64,000 nucleotides of DNA from an uncultured Eggerthellaceae bacterium (GCA_934617065.1 CAKTTY010000007.1:33339-97338), one strand, 5' to 3'. Shown: positions 23,875-32,948, numbered from the stretch's first letter. The notes: generated from the sequence alone by a model not told the origin. Numbers and translations: made by a program.

Positions 23875-26067
23875 ATGGCACAAACACCCAATCAAAAGAA
23901 GCCCAATCACAGCAAGCCCCCCTTGCCCAAGCAGCCCAATCGCTCCAATATCGTTACGTTGGTCGTGTTCTTGGCCGTTGGCATTTTCTTCGCCGTGATG
24001 ATGACCCGCACCATGACGGCAACGAACGGTATTACCCAGACCGACGAATTGGTAACGTCTGAGTTTACCCAGGCTGTCGAGCAGGGCCGCGTGAACACTG
24101 CTGTTTACGACACCGGCTCCTATACCATTACGGGCACCTACTACCCTGCCGCTACGGCAGGTGAGGCCACAACGGATGCGTTCAACACCGCATTCAACGC
24201 GTTGAACTCCGGCATGGCAAGCACCACGGGCGCTCGTCCCACCATCGTGCAGACGCAGGAGCTTGCTGCCTCCAAACTTGGCTCCGAGCATAACTACACC
24301 TGCACATGGGTTGGCTCCGATTCGCTGGGTCAACTTATGGCGGCGCATCCTTCCATTCAGTACAGCGTGCGCTTGGCATCGCCTTGGGGTTCCATCCTGG
24401 CATCGATTCTGCCCATTTTGATCATTGCCGGCCTTCTGCTGTTCTTCTTCTCCCAGATGAACAAGGCAAACAACTCGCAGATGTCATTTGGCAAGGCAAA
24501 GGTGAAGAAAAGCGTTGAGGAGCATCCCGACGTTCACTTCTCCGACGTTGCCGGTGTTGATGAAGCGGTTGAGGAAATGCAGGAGATCAAGGACTTCCTG
24601 GAAAACCCTGCAAAGTATCAGTCTCTTGGTGCAAAGATTCCTCGCGGTTGCCTTTTGGTGGGCCCTCCGGGTACTGGTAAAACCCTGCTTGCGCGTGCCG
24701 TTGCCGGCGAAGCGGGCGTTCCGTTCTTCAGCATCTCTGGTTCCGACTTCGTGGAAATGTTCGTAGGCGTGGGCGCTTCCCGTGTGCGCGACCTGTTCAA
24801 ACAGGCAAAGGAAGCTTCTCCCTCGATCATCTTTATCGACGAAATCGACGCCGTTGGCCGTCAGCGTGGCGCCGGCTTGGGCGGTGGCCACGACGAACGT
24901 GAGCAGACTTTGAACCAGCTGCTCGTTGAAATGGACGGCTTCGAGGCAAACGACTCCGTTGTTCTTATCGCGGCAACCAACCGCGCTGACGTTCTTGACC
25001 CCGCCCTGCTTCGTCCGGGTCGTTTCGACCGCCAGATCGTCGTTGACGCTCCTGACGTGAAGGGTCGCGAAAAGATCCTGAACGTTCATGCCGCTAACAA
25101 GCCCCTTGCCGATGACGTCGACCTTGCCAGCATCGCCAAGCTCACCCCTGGCTTCACGGGTGCCGATCTGTCCAACTTGCTCAACGAGTCGGCAATCCTT
25201 ACGGCTCGTCGCAACAAGCACATCATCACCAACAAGGAAGTTCAGGACTCCATGGAGCGTGTTATCGCTGGTCCTGAGCGCAAGGGCCGTGTTCTTGACG
25301 AACGTACGCGCAAGACCATTGCGTACCATGAGTCGGGCCATGCTTTGGTTGGTCACATGCTTGAAGGCGCCGATCCCGTTCATAAGATCTCGATCATTTC
25401 TCGTGGTCGCGCCTTGGGTTACACGCTTTCCATTCCCGACGAAGACAAGGTGCTCAACAGCCGCAACGAAATGCGCGACGAGCTGGCTGTGTTCCTTGGC
25501 GGTCGCGTTGCCGAAGAGCTGTTCTGCGACGACATTACCACGGGTGCTTCCAACGACCTTGAGCGTGCAACGAAGATGGCTCGCGCCATGGTTACCAATT
25601 ACGGCATGAGCTCCGACTTGGGCGTGCAGGTGTTCGGCCAGCCCAATCACGAAGTGTTCTTGGGCCGCGATTATGGCAACACGCAGGATTACTCCGACGA
25701 TACGGCTCGCCGCATCGACGACGAGGTTGCTCGCATCATGAAGGAAGCCCACGATCGTGCGGTGGAAATTCTTTCCTCTAAGCGCGACCAGATGGACCTT
25801 ATGGCTACCGTTTTGCTTGAGCGCGAAACGATTGACGGCGATGCTTGCCAGGCATTGCTCAACAACCGTTGGGCAGAGTACCTGCAGGAAGAGCAGGCCA
25901 AGGAAGCTGAAGGCAAAAAGCCAGAGCTTGAAACCGCCGAAGGTGCCTCCGCTGATGCGGCAGCGCAGCAGGATCAGCAGGCCTCTGCAGTAAGTGAGGC
26001 AACACCCGTAAAGCCTGAAGCCCCTGATGGGGGAGCGTCGGGTCCCGAATCGGGCAACCAACAGTAA
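23875..26067 (+). CDS. ftsH: ATP-dependent zinc metalloprotease FtsH
   Basis: 730 aa. Membrane-bound AAA+ protease that degrades membrane and regulatory proteins. Two membrane helices (about residues 26-44 and 178-199) flank an extracytoplasmic domain. Walker A GPPGTGKT is at 263-270, Walker [10 protein letters not shown] near 318, the second region of homology [10 protein letters not shown] follows, and the zinc site HESGH is at about 485-489. The C terminus carries an Ala/Glu/Pro-rich tail of about 70 residues. A hairpin lies between it and folP-folK. Confidence 0.97.
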   Translation: MAQTPNQKKPNHSKPPLPKQPNRSNIVTLVVFLAVGIFFAVMMTRTMTATNGITQTDELVTSEFTQAVEQGRVNTAVYDTGSYTITGTYYPAATAGEATTDAFNTAFNALNSGMASTTGARPTIVQTQELAASKLGSEHNYTCTWVGSDSLGQLMAAHPSIQYSVRLASPWGSILASILPILIIAGLLLFFFSQMNKANNSQMSFGKAKVKKSVEEHPDVHFSDVAGVDEAVEEMQEIKDFLENPAKYQSLGAKIPRGCLLVGPPGTGKTLLARAVAGEAGVPFFSISGSDFVEMFVGVGASRVRDLFKQAKEASPSIIFIDEIDAVGRQRGAGLGGGHDEREQTLNQLLVEMDGFEANDSVVLIAATNRADVLDPALLRPGRFDRQIVVDAPDVKGREKILNVHAANKPLADDVDLASIAKLTPGFTGADLSNLLNESAILTARRNKHIITNKEVQDSMERVIAGPERKGRVLDERTRKTIAYHESGHALVGHMLEGADPVHKISIISRGRALGYTLSIPDEDKVLNSRNEMRDELAVFLGGRVAEELFCDDITTGASNDLERATKMARAMVTNYGMSSDLGVQVFGQPNHEVFLGRDYGNTQDYSDDTARRIDDEVARIMKEAHDRAVEILSSKRDQMDLMATVLLERETIDGDACQALLNNRWAEYLQEEQAKEAEGKKPELETAEGASADAAAQQDQQASAVSEATPVKPEAPDGGASGPESGNQQ

Positions 26068-26076
26068 TGGTTAGCA

Positions 26077-26104
26077 ACGCCCCGGGCCATACGGCCTGGG
26101 GCGT
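26077..26104 (+). other. GC-rich hairpin between ftsH and folP-folK
   Basis: ACGCCCCGGGCC and GGCCTGGGGCGT form a 12-bp stem with one G-T pair and a 4-nt loop. Only GGTTTA follows, so it may be a weak terminator or an mRNA processing/stability hairpin. Confidence 0.5.
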
Positions 26105-26124
26105 GGTTTATAAGGAGCAAAACT

Positions 26125-27438
26125 ATGATTTGGCGCTGTGGACGCTTTCCCTTCGATTCCCGCACTCCCGTTATCATGGGCATTTTGAATGTGACCCCCG
26201 ATTCGTTTTCCGATGGTGGCTCGTACGCCAACGTCGAGGAAGCGGTGGCTGCCGCCCAGAAAATGGTTGAAGAGGGCGCTCTTATCATCGATGTGGGTGG
26301 TGAGTCTACGCGCCCTGGCGCAAATCCCGTCTCTGTTGAAGAAGAGCTTTCTCGCACTATCCAGGTAGTGAAGCAGCTGGCTGAAAAGGATATATGCGTA
26401 AGCATCGATACCCGCCATGCCGAGGTGGCAAAGGCGGCAGTTGAGGCGGGCGCAAGCATTATCAACGATGTAACGGGTTTCCGTGATCCTGCCATGGTTG
26501 AGGTTGCCAAGGGATGCGATGCCGGCTTGGTCGTAATGCATATGCTGGGCGACGACCCTCGCACCATGCAAGATGAGCCTCAGTACGATGACGTGGTAGC
26601 GGAAGTATGCGAATATCTCTCCAAGCGAGCTGCTGAGCTCGAGGCGGCCGGCATTGCCCACGATCGAATTTGCCTTGATCCTGGCCCTGGCTTTGGCAAA
26701 ACTGCCAAGCAGACTATCGAGCTTATGCGCAACTTCCAGGAGCTAGTGCATCTGGGGTATCCCACAATGGTTGCCGTTTCCCGAAAGAGCTACATCGGCT
26801 ACGCCTATGACATCGACGATCCCAAGGAGCGCGATGCCGCGTCTGCCGCAGAGGCGCTGATGGCATGCGAATTGGGCGCTTCGGTAATCCGAACCCATAA
26901 CGTGGCACTAACCGAAGAGTCGCTGAAGGAAAACCTGCGACCCTATGCGTTTATCGGCCTTGGCTGCAATGTTGCTTTGGTTGCCGATGAGGGCGAGGAG
27001 CTCGAGGGCAAGAAGGCGATGCTCAGCCAGGCTATCACCGATATGTGCCTGTTGCCTGATTCTCAGATCATCGATGTTTCCAGCTTCTACGAAAGCGAGC
27101 CTGCTTATGTGGAAGACCAGGACTCATTCGTTAATGCCGTGCTTATCTTACGTACGGGCTTGCCCCCGCAAGAGCTCCTGCGCTATCTGAATATCATCGA
27201 AGACAGGCTGGGCCGCATCCGTGAAAAGAAGAACGGCCCGCGCACGTGTGATCTGGATATTCTTGATTACCAGGGCTATGTGTCCGACTTGGAAGTACTG
27301 ACTTTGCCTCATCCGCTCCTTACCGAACGCGATTTCGTGGTGAAGCCGCTGCTCGAGATCGCTCCCAACCATGAGCTTTCCGATGGCACGAAAGTCACAC
27401 TTGACACTGTTACGGTGGGCAAGGCATGGAAGTGCTAA
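26125..27438 (+). CDS. folP-folK: Dihydropteroate synthase / HPPK fusion
   Basis: 437 aa. Residues 10-270 are DHPS: VIMGILNVTPDSFSDGG, DVGGESTRPGA, and the C-terminal GASVIRTHNV. Residues 272-437 are 6-hydroxymethyl-dihydropterin pyrophosphokinase: FIGLGCNVA, FYESEPAY, and GPRTCDLDILDY with the catalytic Asp residues. The two enzymes act consecutively in folate synthesis, so the fusion joins steps 1 and 2 of pterin coupling. Start ATG 26125 follows AAGGAG. Its 3' end overlaps birA by 13 bases. Confidence 0.94.
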   Translation: MIWRCGRFPFDSRTPVIMGILNVTPDSFSDGGSYANVEEAVAAAQKMVEEGALIIDVGGESTRPGANPVSVEEELSRTIQVVKQLAEKDICVSIDTRHAEVAKAAVEAGASIINDVTGFRDPAMVEVAKGCDAGLVVMHMLGDDPRTMQDEPQYDDVVAEVCEYLSKRAAELEAAGIAHDRICLDPGPGFGKTAKQTIELMRNFQELVHLGYPTMVAVSRKSYIGYAYDIDDPKERDAASAAEALMACELGASVIRTHNVALTEESLKENLRPYAFIGLGCNVALVADEGEELEGKKAMLSQAITDMCLLPDSQIIDVSSFYESEPAYVEDQDSFVNAVLILRTGLPPQELLRYLNIIEDRLGRIREKKNGPRTCDLDILDYQGYVSDLEVLTLPHPLLTERDFVVKPLLEIAPNHELSDGTKVTLDTVTVGKAWKC

Positions 27439-28277
27439 GCCAGTCCGAACATCAAACCTGCGGCCGTGTTGCAAAAGGTGCCCCCTCGGTGGCGCCTTTG
27501 CGTCCGGCTGTTTCTTCTTTTTGGGATTTGCGCGCCTATGCATGTGTCCGTTCGACGAACGAACTTGTGAAAGAAGCTCTTCGTCGGGGTGTGCCTGAGG
27601 GGTATTGTGCAACGGCCCTGGAGCAAGAAGGCGGCTATGGACGTCAAGGGAGGGTTTGGACCAGTCCTTTGGGCGGTGTGTACACTTCGTTTGCGTTGCG
27701 ACCCAACGTGCCGCCGCAAATGCTCCCCACTTTGAGTTTGGCGGCCTCATTGGCGGTAGCCGATGCCCTTGAGCAGGTGCGTCCAAGCTGTAACCCGCTT
27801 ATCAAGTGGCCCAATGATGTGCTTTGCCCGCAGGGGAAACTCGCAGGCATTTCGCTTGAGGCTTTAGCTGGCGGCGTGTGCGTTGGCGTGGGAGTCAATG
27901 TGTATGAGCCTTTCGCCAAACGCGAAGTCGAAGGGAAGTACTCCTTGGCGTATCTGCAAGATGGCGTTGTGGAAGCGTGCCTTTCCGCGGAGCAGCGTTC
28001 CGTCATGACCCAGTTGGTTGAAAGCATGCTTGAAGCGATGGAGAGCCGCTACGGGCGCTGGCTCCAGGAAGGCTTCTCGGCTTTTATCGATGAGTACAGC
28101 CAGCGCTTCGCTTACCGCGATAAGCGGGCAGCCCTTGCGCTTATCAATGGAGATGAGACCATCGAGGGAATAATTCGTGGCGTCGATGGCTTAGGGCGCT
28201 TGCTTGTCGAAAACGATGGTGGGGCGATTGTCCCCATGAGCTCGGGCGAAGTGCATGTGACTTCGTTCCAAAGTTAG
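27426..28277 (+). CDS. birA: Biotin--[acetyl-CoA-carboxylase] ligase without DNA-binding domain
   Basis: 283 aa. GGYGRQGRVWTSP (residues about 68-80) is the biotinyl-AMP loop, IKWPNDVL (about 125-132) the catalytic lysine motif, and KLAGISLEA the following strand. The C-terminal SH3-like domain ends the protein. It lacks the N-terminal winged helix of bifunctional BirA, so it should biotinylate carboxylases but not repress biotin genes. The ATG overlaps the folK stop. Confidence 0.92.
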   Translation: MEVLSQSEHQTCGRVAKGAPSVAPLRPAVSSFWDLRAYACVRSTNELVKEALRRGVPEGYCATALEQEGGYGRQGRVWTSPLGGVYTSFALRPNVPPQMLPTLSLAASLAVADALEQVRPSCNPLIKWPNDVLCPQGKLAGISLEALAGGVCVGVGVNVYEPFAKREVEGKYSLAYLQDGVVEACLSAEQRSVMTQLVESMLEAMESRYGRWLQEGFSAFIDEYSQRFAYRDKRAALALINGDETIEGIIRGVDGLGRLLVENDGGAIVPMSSGEVHVTSFQS

Positions 28278-28292
28278 CCTGGAGCTGTTGGC

Positions 28293-28844
28293 CTAAAGCA
28301 GCAGAGACTTCAAACCGATAAGAATGAGCACGGCACCGCCAATGATGGTGGCTTTTTCGCCGAGTGCGTTACCGAAGCGCTTACCGATAACCAGGGCAAC
28401 GATGCAGGTAAGTGCCGTAGTGATACCGATGATGCCCGAAGAGGTGAGTACGTTTACTTCCAGGGCGGCAAAGCTTACGCCAACGGCCAGGGCATCGATG
28501 CTGGTGGCAACTGCCTGAAACAGCAGTACGGGCATGGTGAGTGTTTGTTCGGATGCCTCTTCACCCTCTTCCTCATGGAAGGCGTCCCAGATCATCTTTC
28601 CGCCGATGAATCCCAAGATCACAAAGGTAATGATGCCGGCATATCGGGTGATGAAATCGCTTACCAGCTGACCCAGGACAAACCCTGCAACGGGCATGAG
28701 GAACTGGAAAAAGCCGAAAGCAAGGGGCATGGAAAAGCTGCGGGCGCGTGAGATTTTAGGATAGGCAAAGCTGTTGGAGATGGTAACGGCAAACGCATCC
28801 ATGGAGAGTGCTAGGCCAAGTATGACGATTTCGACAATGCTCAC
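28293..28844 (-). CDS. mntP: Manganese efflux pump MntP
   Basis: 183 aa, six membrane helices. The two repeated signatures, ALSMDAFAVTISN and VATSIDALAVGVSF, carry the conserved acidic residues of MntP. It exports Mn(II) across the cytoplasmic membrane. The gene converges with birA 15 bp away. I looked for a yybP-ykoY manganese riboswitch in the 5' region (28845-28950) and did not find its core elements. Confidence 0.93.
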   Translation of the reverse strand: MSIVEIVILGLALSMDAFAVTISNSFAYPKISRARSFSMPLAFGFFQFLMPVAGFVLGQLVSDFITRYAGIITFVILGFIGGKMIWDAFHEEEGEEASEQTLTMPVLLFQAVATSIDALAVGVSFAALEVNVLTSSGIIGITTALTCIVALVIGKRFGNALGEKATIIGGAVLILIGLKSLLL

Positions 28845-29046
28845 GGCAGTCCTTTCTTGTGTGCAAACCTGTATTTTCCCTCATGGCAAGCCGCTTGCTG
28901 ACTAGGCGGTCAACATGACACACATTTGATAAATACATGCATTTTGCCTAGGGGATATGGCGGTATTTAAGCTGCGTTATCAGAATAGGCAGAGCAACTG
29001 ATTGGCTGCGTGCTTTAAGGCGGGCAGTCTGGAACAATAATGAAAC

Positions 29047-30615
29047 ATGAGCGAAAGGTATCGAGCCCGTATGGCCGAAGAACAGATTCGGGGAGAACAA
29101 AAAGAGCATCAGGGGGCACATTTCGAAGAGGGCACTATGCGCAAGCATGTTGCTGGGGGAGCAGCTGCTAAAGGCAACGAACGTACTGCGCGTATGGGAA
29201 CGGGCCCCATTCCGAAATTGGTGTTGGAATTTGCCATTCCCTCTATTGTGGGCATGCTGGTTAACGGTGCCTACAACGTAATCGACTCCATCTTCCTTGG
29301 CCAGGCCATGGGCGAGATTGGCCTTTCGGTGGCAACTGCCGCCATGCCGCTGATGACCATCTTTATGGCGTTGGGCATGCTCATTGGCAACGGTGGCAAT
29401 GCGCTTGCTGCACTGCGCTTGGGCGAAGGCAACAAGCAGGCTGCTGAAAAGAGCCTGGGCAATACAGTGTGTCTTGGAATCATCATTGCGGTTGTGGTGG
29501 CGATAATCGCCTGTATTCCGCCCTGCATGGAGGCGCTCCTCTCTCTTTCGAGCGCTACGCCTGAAATCCACGATTACACCTACTCGTTCATTCAGATCAT
29601 CGCCTTCGGTGTTATCTTCCAGATCATCGGCATGGGTGTGAATAATTTCATCCGTACAGCAGGCGCACCAAACCGTGCCTTGCTTACCATGGTTATCGGC
29701 ACGTTTTCCTGCATCATTCTGAACTACCTGTTTGTGTTGGTTTTCGGATGGGGCGTTGTGGGCAGCGCGTTGGCAACCGTGCTTGGCCAGGGCGTTTCCT
29801 GCGTTTCTGTTTTGTGGTACTTCCTGTTTACCAAGAACGTTGCTTTCAAGCTGTACGCACGCAACTTGAAGCTCGATGCCGAAGTGGTAGGATTCATTTT
29901 CTCTTTGGGCGCTGCCAGCTTCATCATGCAGATGGCTATGTCGGTCATCAATTTCCTTGTTAACTATCTGTTGGTGTTCTATGGTGCGCAAAGCCCCTTG
30001 GGCGCCGAGGCCGCGCTGGCGTCTATCGGCGTTGTACAGCGTTGCGCCATGTTTACCGTGCTGCCCCTTATTGGTACTGCGGTGGCGATTCAGCCGCTGC
30101 TGGGATTCAACTACGGAGCGGGGCTTATCCCGCGCGTGCGTGAAACCGTGCGTTTCGGCATCCTGATGGCCACGGTTATCGGCACCTGCATGTGGATCAT
30201 GATTATGCTGTTCTCGGGCGATATCGTAAGCTTCTTCGGTATTCGCGCTGATGGTCTGCGTGACTTCACCGCTTTTGCGCTGAAGATTCAGTTGCTTGTG
30301 CTCCCGGTTGTTGGCTTCCAAATTGTGGTGGGCAACTACTTCCAGGCAACGGGACAGCCGATGAAATCTATCATCCTTTCCCTTACCCGTCAGGTTCTGT
30401 TCCTTATTCCTTTGTATATCGTGCTGCCCATCGTGCTGCCTATGCTGGTGCCTGCGCTTACCGGTTTGGACGCTCTGTATTTTGCGGTGCCGATTTCCGA
30501 TTGCCTATCTGTTGTTACTGCGGCGGCATTCCTCGCATTCGAGATGCGCCGTTTGAAGCGCGTTGAGGCGGGAGAGGAAACGTCTCGTTTTGGCAAGGGC
30601 TCAAAGCACTCGTAG
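29047..30615 (+). CDS. MATE-family efflux transporter
   Basis: 522 aa from ATG 29047, with about 12 membrane helices. PKLVLEFAIPSIVGMLVNGA then YNVIDSIFLGQAMGEIGLS is the MATE N-terminal signature; GFNYGAG near residue 355 is the second-half signature. It is a sodium or proton antiporter for cationic compounds or drugs. The first 45 residues are hydrophilic. ATG 29137, preceded by AGAGGG at 5 bases, is an equally good start and would give 492 aa. Confidence 0.9.
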   Translation: MSERYRARMAEEQIRGEQKEHQGAHFEEGTMRKHVAGGAAAKGNERTARMGTGPIPKLVLEFAIPSIVGMLVNGAYNVIDSIFLGQAMGEIGLSVATAAMPLMTIFMALGMLIGNGGNALAALRLGEGNKQAAEKSLGNTVCLGIIIAVVVAIIACIPPCMEALLSLSSATPEIHDYTYSFIQIIAFGVIFQIIGMGVNNFIRTAGAPNRALLTMVIGTFSCIILNYLFVLVFGWGVVGSALATVLGQGVSCVSVLWYFLFTKNVAFKLYARNLKLDAEVVGFIFSLGAASFIMQMAMSVINFLVNYLLVFYGAQSPLGAEAALASIGVVQRCAMFTVLPLIGTAVAIQPLLGFNYGAGLIPRVRETVRFGILMATVIGTCMWIMIMLFSGDIVSFFGIRADGLRDFTAFALKIQLLVLPVVGFQIVVGNYFQATGQPMKSIILSLTRQVLFLIPLYIVLPIVLPMLVPALTGLDALYFAVPISDCLSVVTAAAFLAFEMRRLKRVEAGEETSRFGKGSKHS

Positions 30616-30717
30616 ACGCTTCAGATTCCATGCGGGTTTCGCTTGTGGGCTGGTTGGCAGCCTGTGCTAGTGGATGGTTGTCATGCGCAGCGCCGAAGAA
30701 CGCGATGTTGAGCACGC

Positions 30718-30925
30718 CTGCCCGTAGGCAGCGGCGGCTGTTCGGCTGCCTGTAGGCGGAGCGGCGGCTGTTCGCGAAAGGGTGCACGCTCGAAGGGGAT
30801 TATTGCCGGCTGCCTGTAGGCGAGCGGGGCTGTTCGCGACAGGGCGCACGCTCGAAGGAGTTATCGCCGACTGCCCGTAGACGAGCGCCAGCTGTTCGGC
30901 TGCCTGTAGGCGAGCGGCGGCCGTG
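30718..30925. repeat. Tandem GC-rich repeat, five degenerate copies
   Basis: A 27-30 bp core (CTGCCTGTAGGCGAGCGGCG then GCTGTTCG) starts near 30718, 30746, 30810, 30871 and 30900. Copies 2 and 3 carry an extra segment (GCACGCTCGAAGG and flanks), giving a composite period of about 62 bp. No credible coding frame covers it. The rest of the gap to bioY (30926-31149) shows no gene. Confidence 0.7.
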
Positions 30926-31149
30926 ATTCGCAAAGCATCCGTGGGTGTTTGTATTAAATGCCCGTTAACGTTGAACTTCGGCCGCTTGTGTCGCGTTGCC
31001 ACTAAAGCCAAACTGCATCGGAGGGTCTGGTTGCATCCATGCCGCAATTTTGTGCCGCATGGCGCCTAACGCGAAACTGCACCGAATTGAATTGGTTTGG
31101 GTAACGTCTGGTTATTTATAAAAGGCAACATATCATACCGATTTGTGTA

Positions 31150-31179
31150 TTAACGTAATTTGAAGAAGTGCGTTATACT
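31150..31179 (+). promoter_or_regulatory. bioY: Candidate bioY promoter
   Basis: TTAACG (31150-31155) and TATACT (31174-31179) are 18 bp apart and 53 bp before the bioY ATG. The region also has an imperfect inverted arrangement of GTATTAACG and CGTTATAC, which may be an operator for biotin control; that is inference. Confidence 0.45.
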
Positions 31180-31231
31180 GCCCGATCATGGCACAGTATG
31201 CGCCTGTTCAAATCGAGGAAGGAATAAATAA

Positions 31232-31840
31232 ATGTCCGAAGCAATGACGCAGCACTCCACCGCTCGTGCTCGTTCCGTCGCGTTCTGCGGCTTGTCCATC
31301 GCTCTTATGGCGGTTGCGGCATGGGTTACGGTTCCCTTTGGGCCGGTTCCCTTCACCTTGCAGACGCTGGCAGTAATGTTTGTGCTGTTCGCCTTGCCCG
31401 CTAAGCAGGCGCTGATCGCAATTGGCGGCTATATCGTTCTTGGTGGTCTGGGTCTTCCGGTGTTTTCTTCTTTCAAGGGCGGTTTGGCTGCCCTGATGGG
31501 CCCCACGGGTGGTTTCATCGTTGGCTTCTTTGTTGCCGCCGTGGTTGCTATCGCCGTTGCTGCTCTGCTGAAGCGCATCCCCTTGTTTGCTTCCGAAGAG
31601 CAGAAATCATTCTTTGGTACCCACATTGCCGCTGGCGCTCTTGCCCGTAACGTGGTTATGGGCGTGGTGTTCCTGGCGGTTCTTTATGTGTTTGGTTGGG
31701 CATGGCTCATGGTGGCAGGTCATCTCAGCGCCGAGGCTGCTTTTGCCGCTGCAGTTGCGCCGTTCGTTCTGATTGATGTGATGAAGATGGTTGCCGCTGT
31801 GCTGATTGCCCAGGCAGTAAGCGCCGTGGTTGCTCGTTAG
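31232..31840 (+). CDS. bioY: Biotin transporter substrate-binding subunit BioY
   Basis: 202 aa, six hydrophobic segments. VPFGPVPFTLQTLAVMFVLF and GLPVFSSFKGGLAALMGPTGG are the BioY signatures. It is the S component of an ECF transporter that imports biotin, either alone or with a shared energising module encoded elsewhere. No ecfA or ecfT gene lies nearby. Its AGGAAGGAA ribosome site precedes ATG 31232. It pairs functionally with birA, 3 kb upstream. Confidence 0.93.
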   Translation: MSEAMTQHSTARARSVAFCGLSIALMAVAAWVTVPFGPVPFTLQTLAVMFVLFALPAKQALIAIGGYIVLGGLGLPVFSSFKGGLAALMGPTGGFIVGFFVAAVVAIAVAALLKRIPLFASEEQKSFFGTHIAAGALARNVVMGVVFLAVLYVFGWAWLMVAGHLSAEAAFAAAVAPFVLIDVMKMVAAVLIAQAVSAVVAR

Positions 31841-31932
31841 ATTTGCAGGCGCAGCTATCGAAGCTGTATTACGGCCCGTGAGGTTGTCGTTTCATCTAAA
31901 CACTCGGGCGTAACTATCGAAGTTGTATTGCG

Positions 31933-32067
31933 GATATCGGATTGACTTTGACGAACCCGGATGTCGAACTGACTTCGATTAATCCGGGTATCAGACAGGT
32001 CCAGTTCGACCTTGGCATCGGACTGGCCCAGTTGGATCTGGATATCGGATGGGCCTGATTGACCATT
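31933..32067. repeat. Five consecutive 27-bp tandem repeats downstream of bioY
   Basis: Units at 31933, 31960, 31987, 32014 and 32041 are each exactly 27 bp and begin GATATCGGA or a variant (GATGTCGAA, GGTATCAGA, GGCATCGGA, GATATCGGA). A separate direct repeat precedes them (31851-31876 and 31909-31934, CTATCGAAGCTGTATTACGG-like). The array lies in the bioY 3' untranslated region, before a terminator. Confidence 0.75.
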
Positions 32068-32072
32068 AGGCA

Positions 32073-32107
32073 GGGGGATCGCATCATGCGGTCCCCCCTT
32101 TTTTTGT
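32073..32107 (+). terminator. Rho-independent terminator after the 27-bp array
   Basis: GGGGGATCGCA pairs with TGCGGTCCCCC (11 bp, one wobble) around a TCA loop, followed by a run of nine T residues from 32099. It ends transcription from bioY after a long 3' region. Confidence 0.85.
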
Positions 32108-32196
32108 CCTACAACCCCTTTTTGCGCGTAAGCATCGGGTGAAGCCTGGCAAGAAACCGCCGTTGTGTATTCGCGCGCTGCCAGAAGGCGCCTTCC

Positions 32197-32480
32197 TTGG
32201 CGAGATCTAGCCGCAGTGCATTCCTGAGGCGGCAAGTCATGGCAATATCTCGTCGCGATGCATTCCCAAAGGGGCCCCGGACAGGAAAAAGGCCCTTTCG
32301 TGGCAAGATATCGCCGCCATGCATCCAAAATCAGCTGATTTTGGCAAGATATGCTCTCCATGTATGCAAAATGCCCTGCAAAATGCCGTCGGGGAATGCA
32401 TTTCGCGAGTATCTTGCCACGAAGACCCTCTTTTTCCGTCCGCATCCCTCAAATCATGCACAGTGGGCAAATCTTGCCAC
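32197..32480. repeat. 27-nt interspersed repeat, six copies (four direct, two inverted)
   Basis: Copies at 32197-32223, 32239-32265, 32300-32326 and 32341-32367 (plus) and 32394-32420 and 32454-32480 (minus) are each 27 nt. They share TTGGCAAGATATC, a variable centre and ATGCATTC. No coding frame explains the spacing. Two further copies lie at 32848-32916. Confidence 0.75.
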
Positions 32481-32550
32481 TCTTTTTCGACTTGTCTTTC
32501 GTGCGGGAGCTTTGCGATTCCTGCCTGCGCGGGAGCTCAGGGCGCGACCA

Positions 32551-32803
32551 GCATCGCGGCTCGACCTTCACTGGGATATTAGCGTGTCCCCTACGTGAAG
32601 GCGCAAGCGCTGCTGCTCGTCCTTTATGTGGGGGGGTGTTAGCGTCGTGGGTCATCCTCTACGTGGAGGTGCAAGCGTCGTGGTTCGTCCTCCGTTGGGG
32701 CGTTAGCGCTGCGGCTCGTCCTCTACGTGGAAGTACCAGCGCCGTGATCTGTCCCCTACGTGGCGGCACCAGCATTGCGGTTCGTTCTTTGTGCAGGAAT
32801 GTC
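32551..32803. repeat. Degenerate 33-bp tandem repeat, about eight units
   Basis: Units beginning AGC start at 32551, 32581, 32606, 32641, 32674, 32705, 32738 and 32771. A typical unit reads AGCGCTGCGGCTCGTCCTCT then ACGTGGAAGTACC. An open frame exists across it, but codon use and lack of any start signal argue against coding. Confidence 0.65.
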
Positions 32804-32847
32804 AGTGGGGCAACGAAAAAATCGCGCGCCGTCGAAAGGCGCCCTCC

Positions 32848-32916
32848 TTGGCAAGACCTAGCCGTAGTGCATTCTTAAGGTGGCAGGCAATGGCATTATT
32901 TCGTCGCGATGCATCC
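32848..32916. repeat. 27-nt interspersed repeat, copies 7 and 8
   Basis: 32848-32874 and 32890-32916 match the 27-nt element. Together with their flanks they duplicate copies 1 and 2: about 105 bp at 32171-32275 corresponds to 32822-32926, so the array is bracketed by a degenerate direct duplication. Confidence 0.7.
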
Positions 32917-32948
32917 CCGAAAGGGCGCATCGGTGCGGCAACGGAAAG

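Noticed and set aside
24484..26061. A 525-codon open frame antisense to ftsH
   Set aside because: Same cause: GC-skewed codon positions in a highly expressed gene; ftsH motifs on the plus strand are unambiguous.
28845..28950. Possible manganese riboswitch upstream of mntP
   Set aside because: The conserved yybP-ykoY core could not be found in the leader.
28948..30321. A long minus-strand frame opposite the MATE gene
   Set aside because: His- and Gln-rich composition is typical of a shadow frame; the MATE signature is on the other strand.
31112..31121. TTATTTATAA resembling a BioR box upstream of bioY
   Set aside because: BioR sites are known from alphaproteobacteria and the sequence differs from TTATMKATAA at one position; likely an AT-rich coincidence.
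32351..32878. A plus-strand frame across the 33-bp repeats
   Set aside because: The repeats happen to be a multiple of three; no ribosome site, and the frame starts inside another repeat. Treated as non-coding.
30718..32916. CRISPR array
   Set aside because: The repeats differ in length, orientation and spacing, spacers are not uniform, and no cas genes are present.
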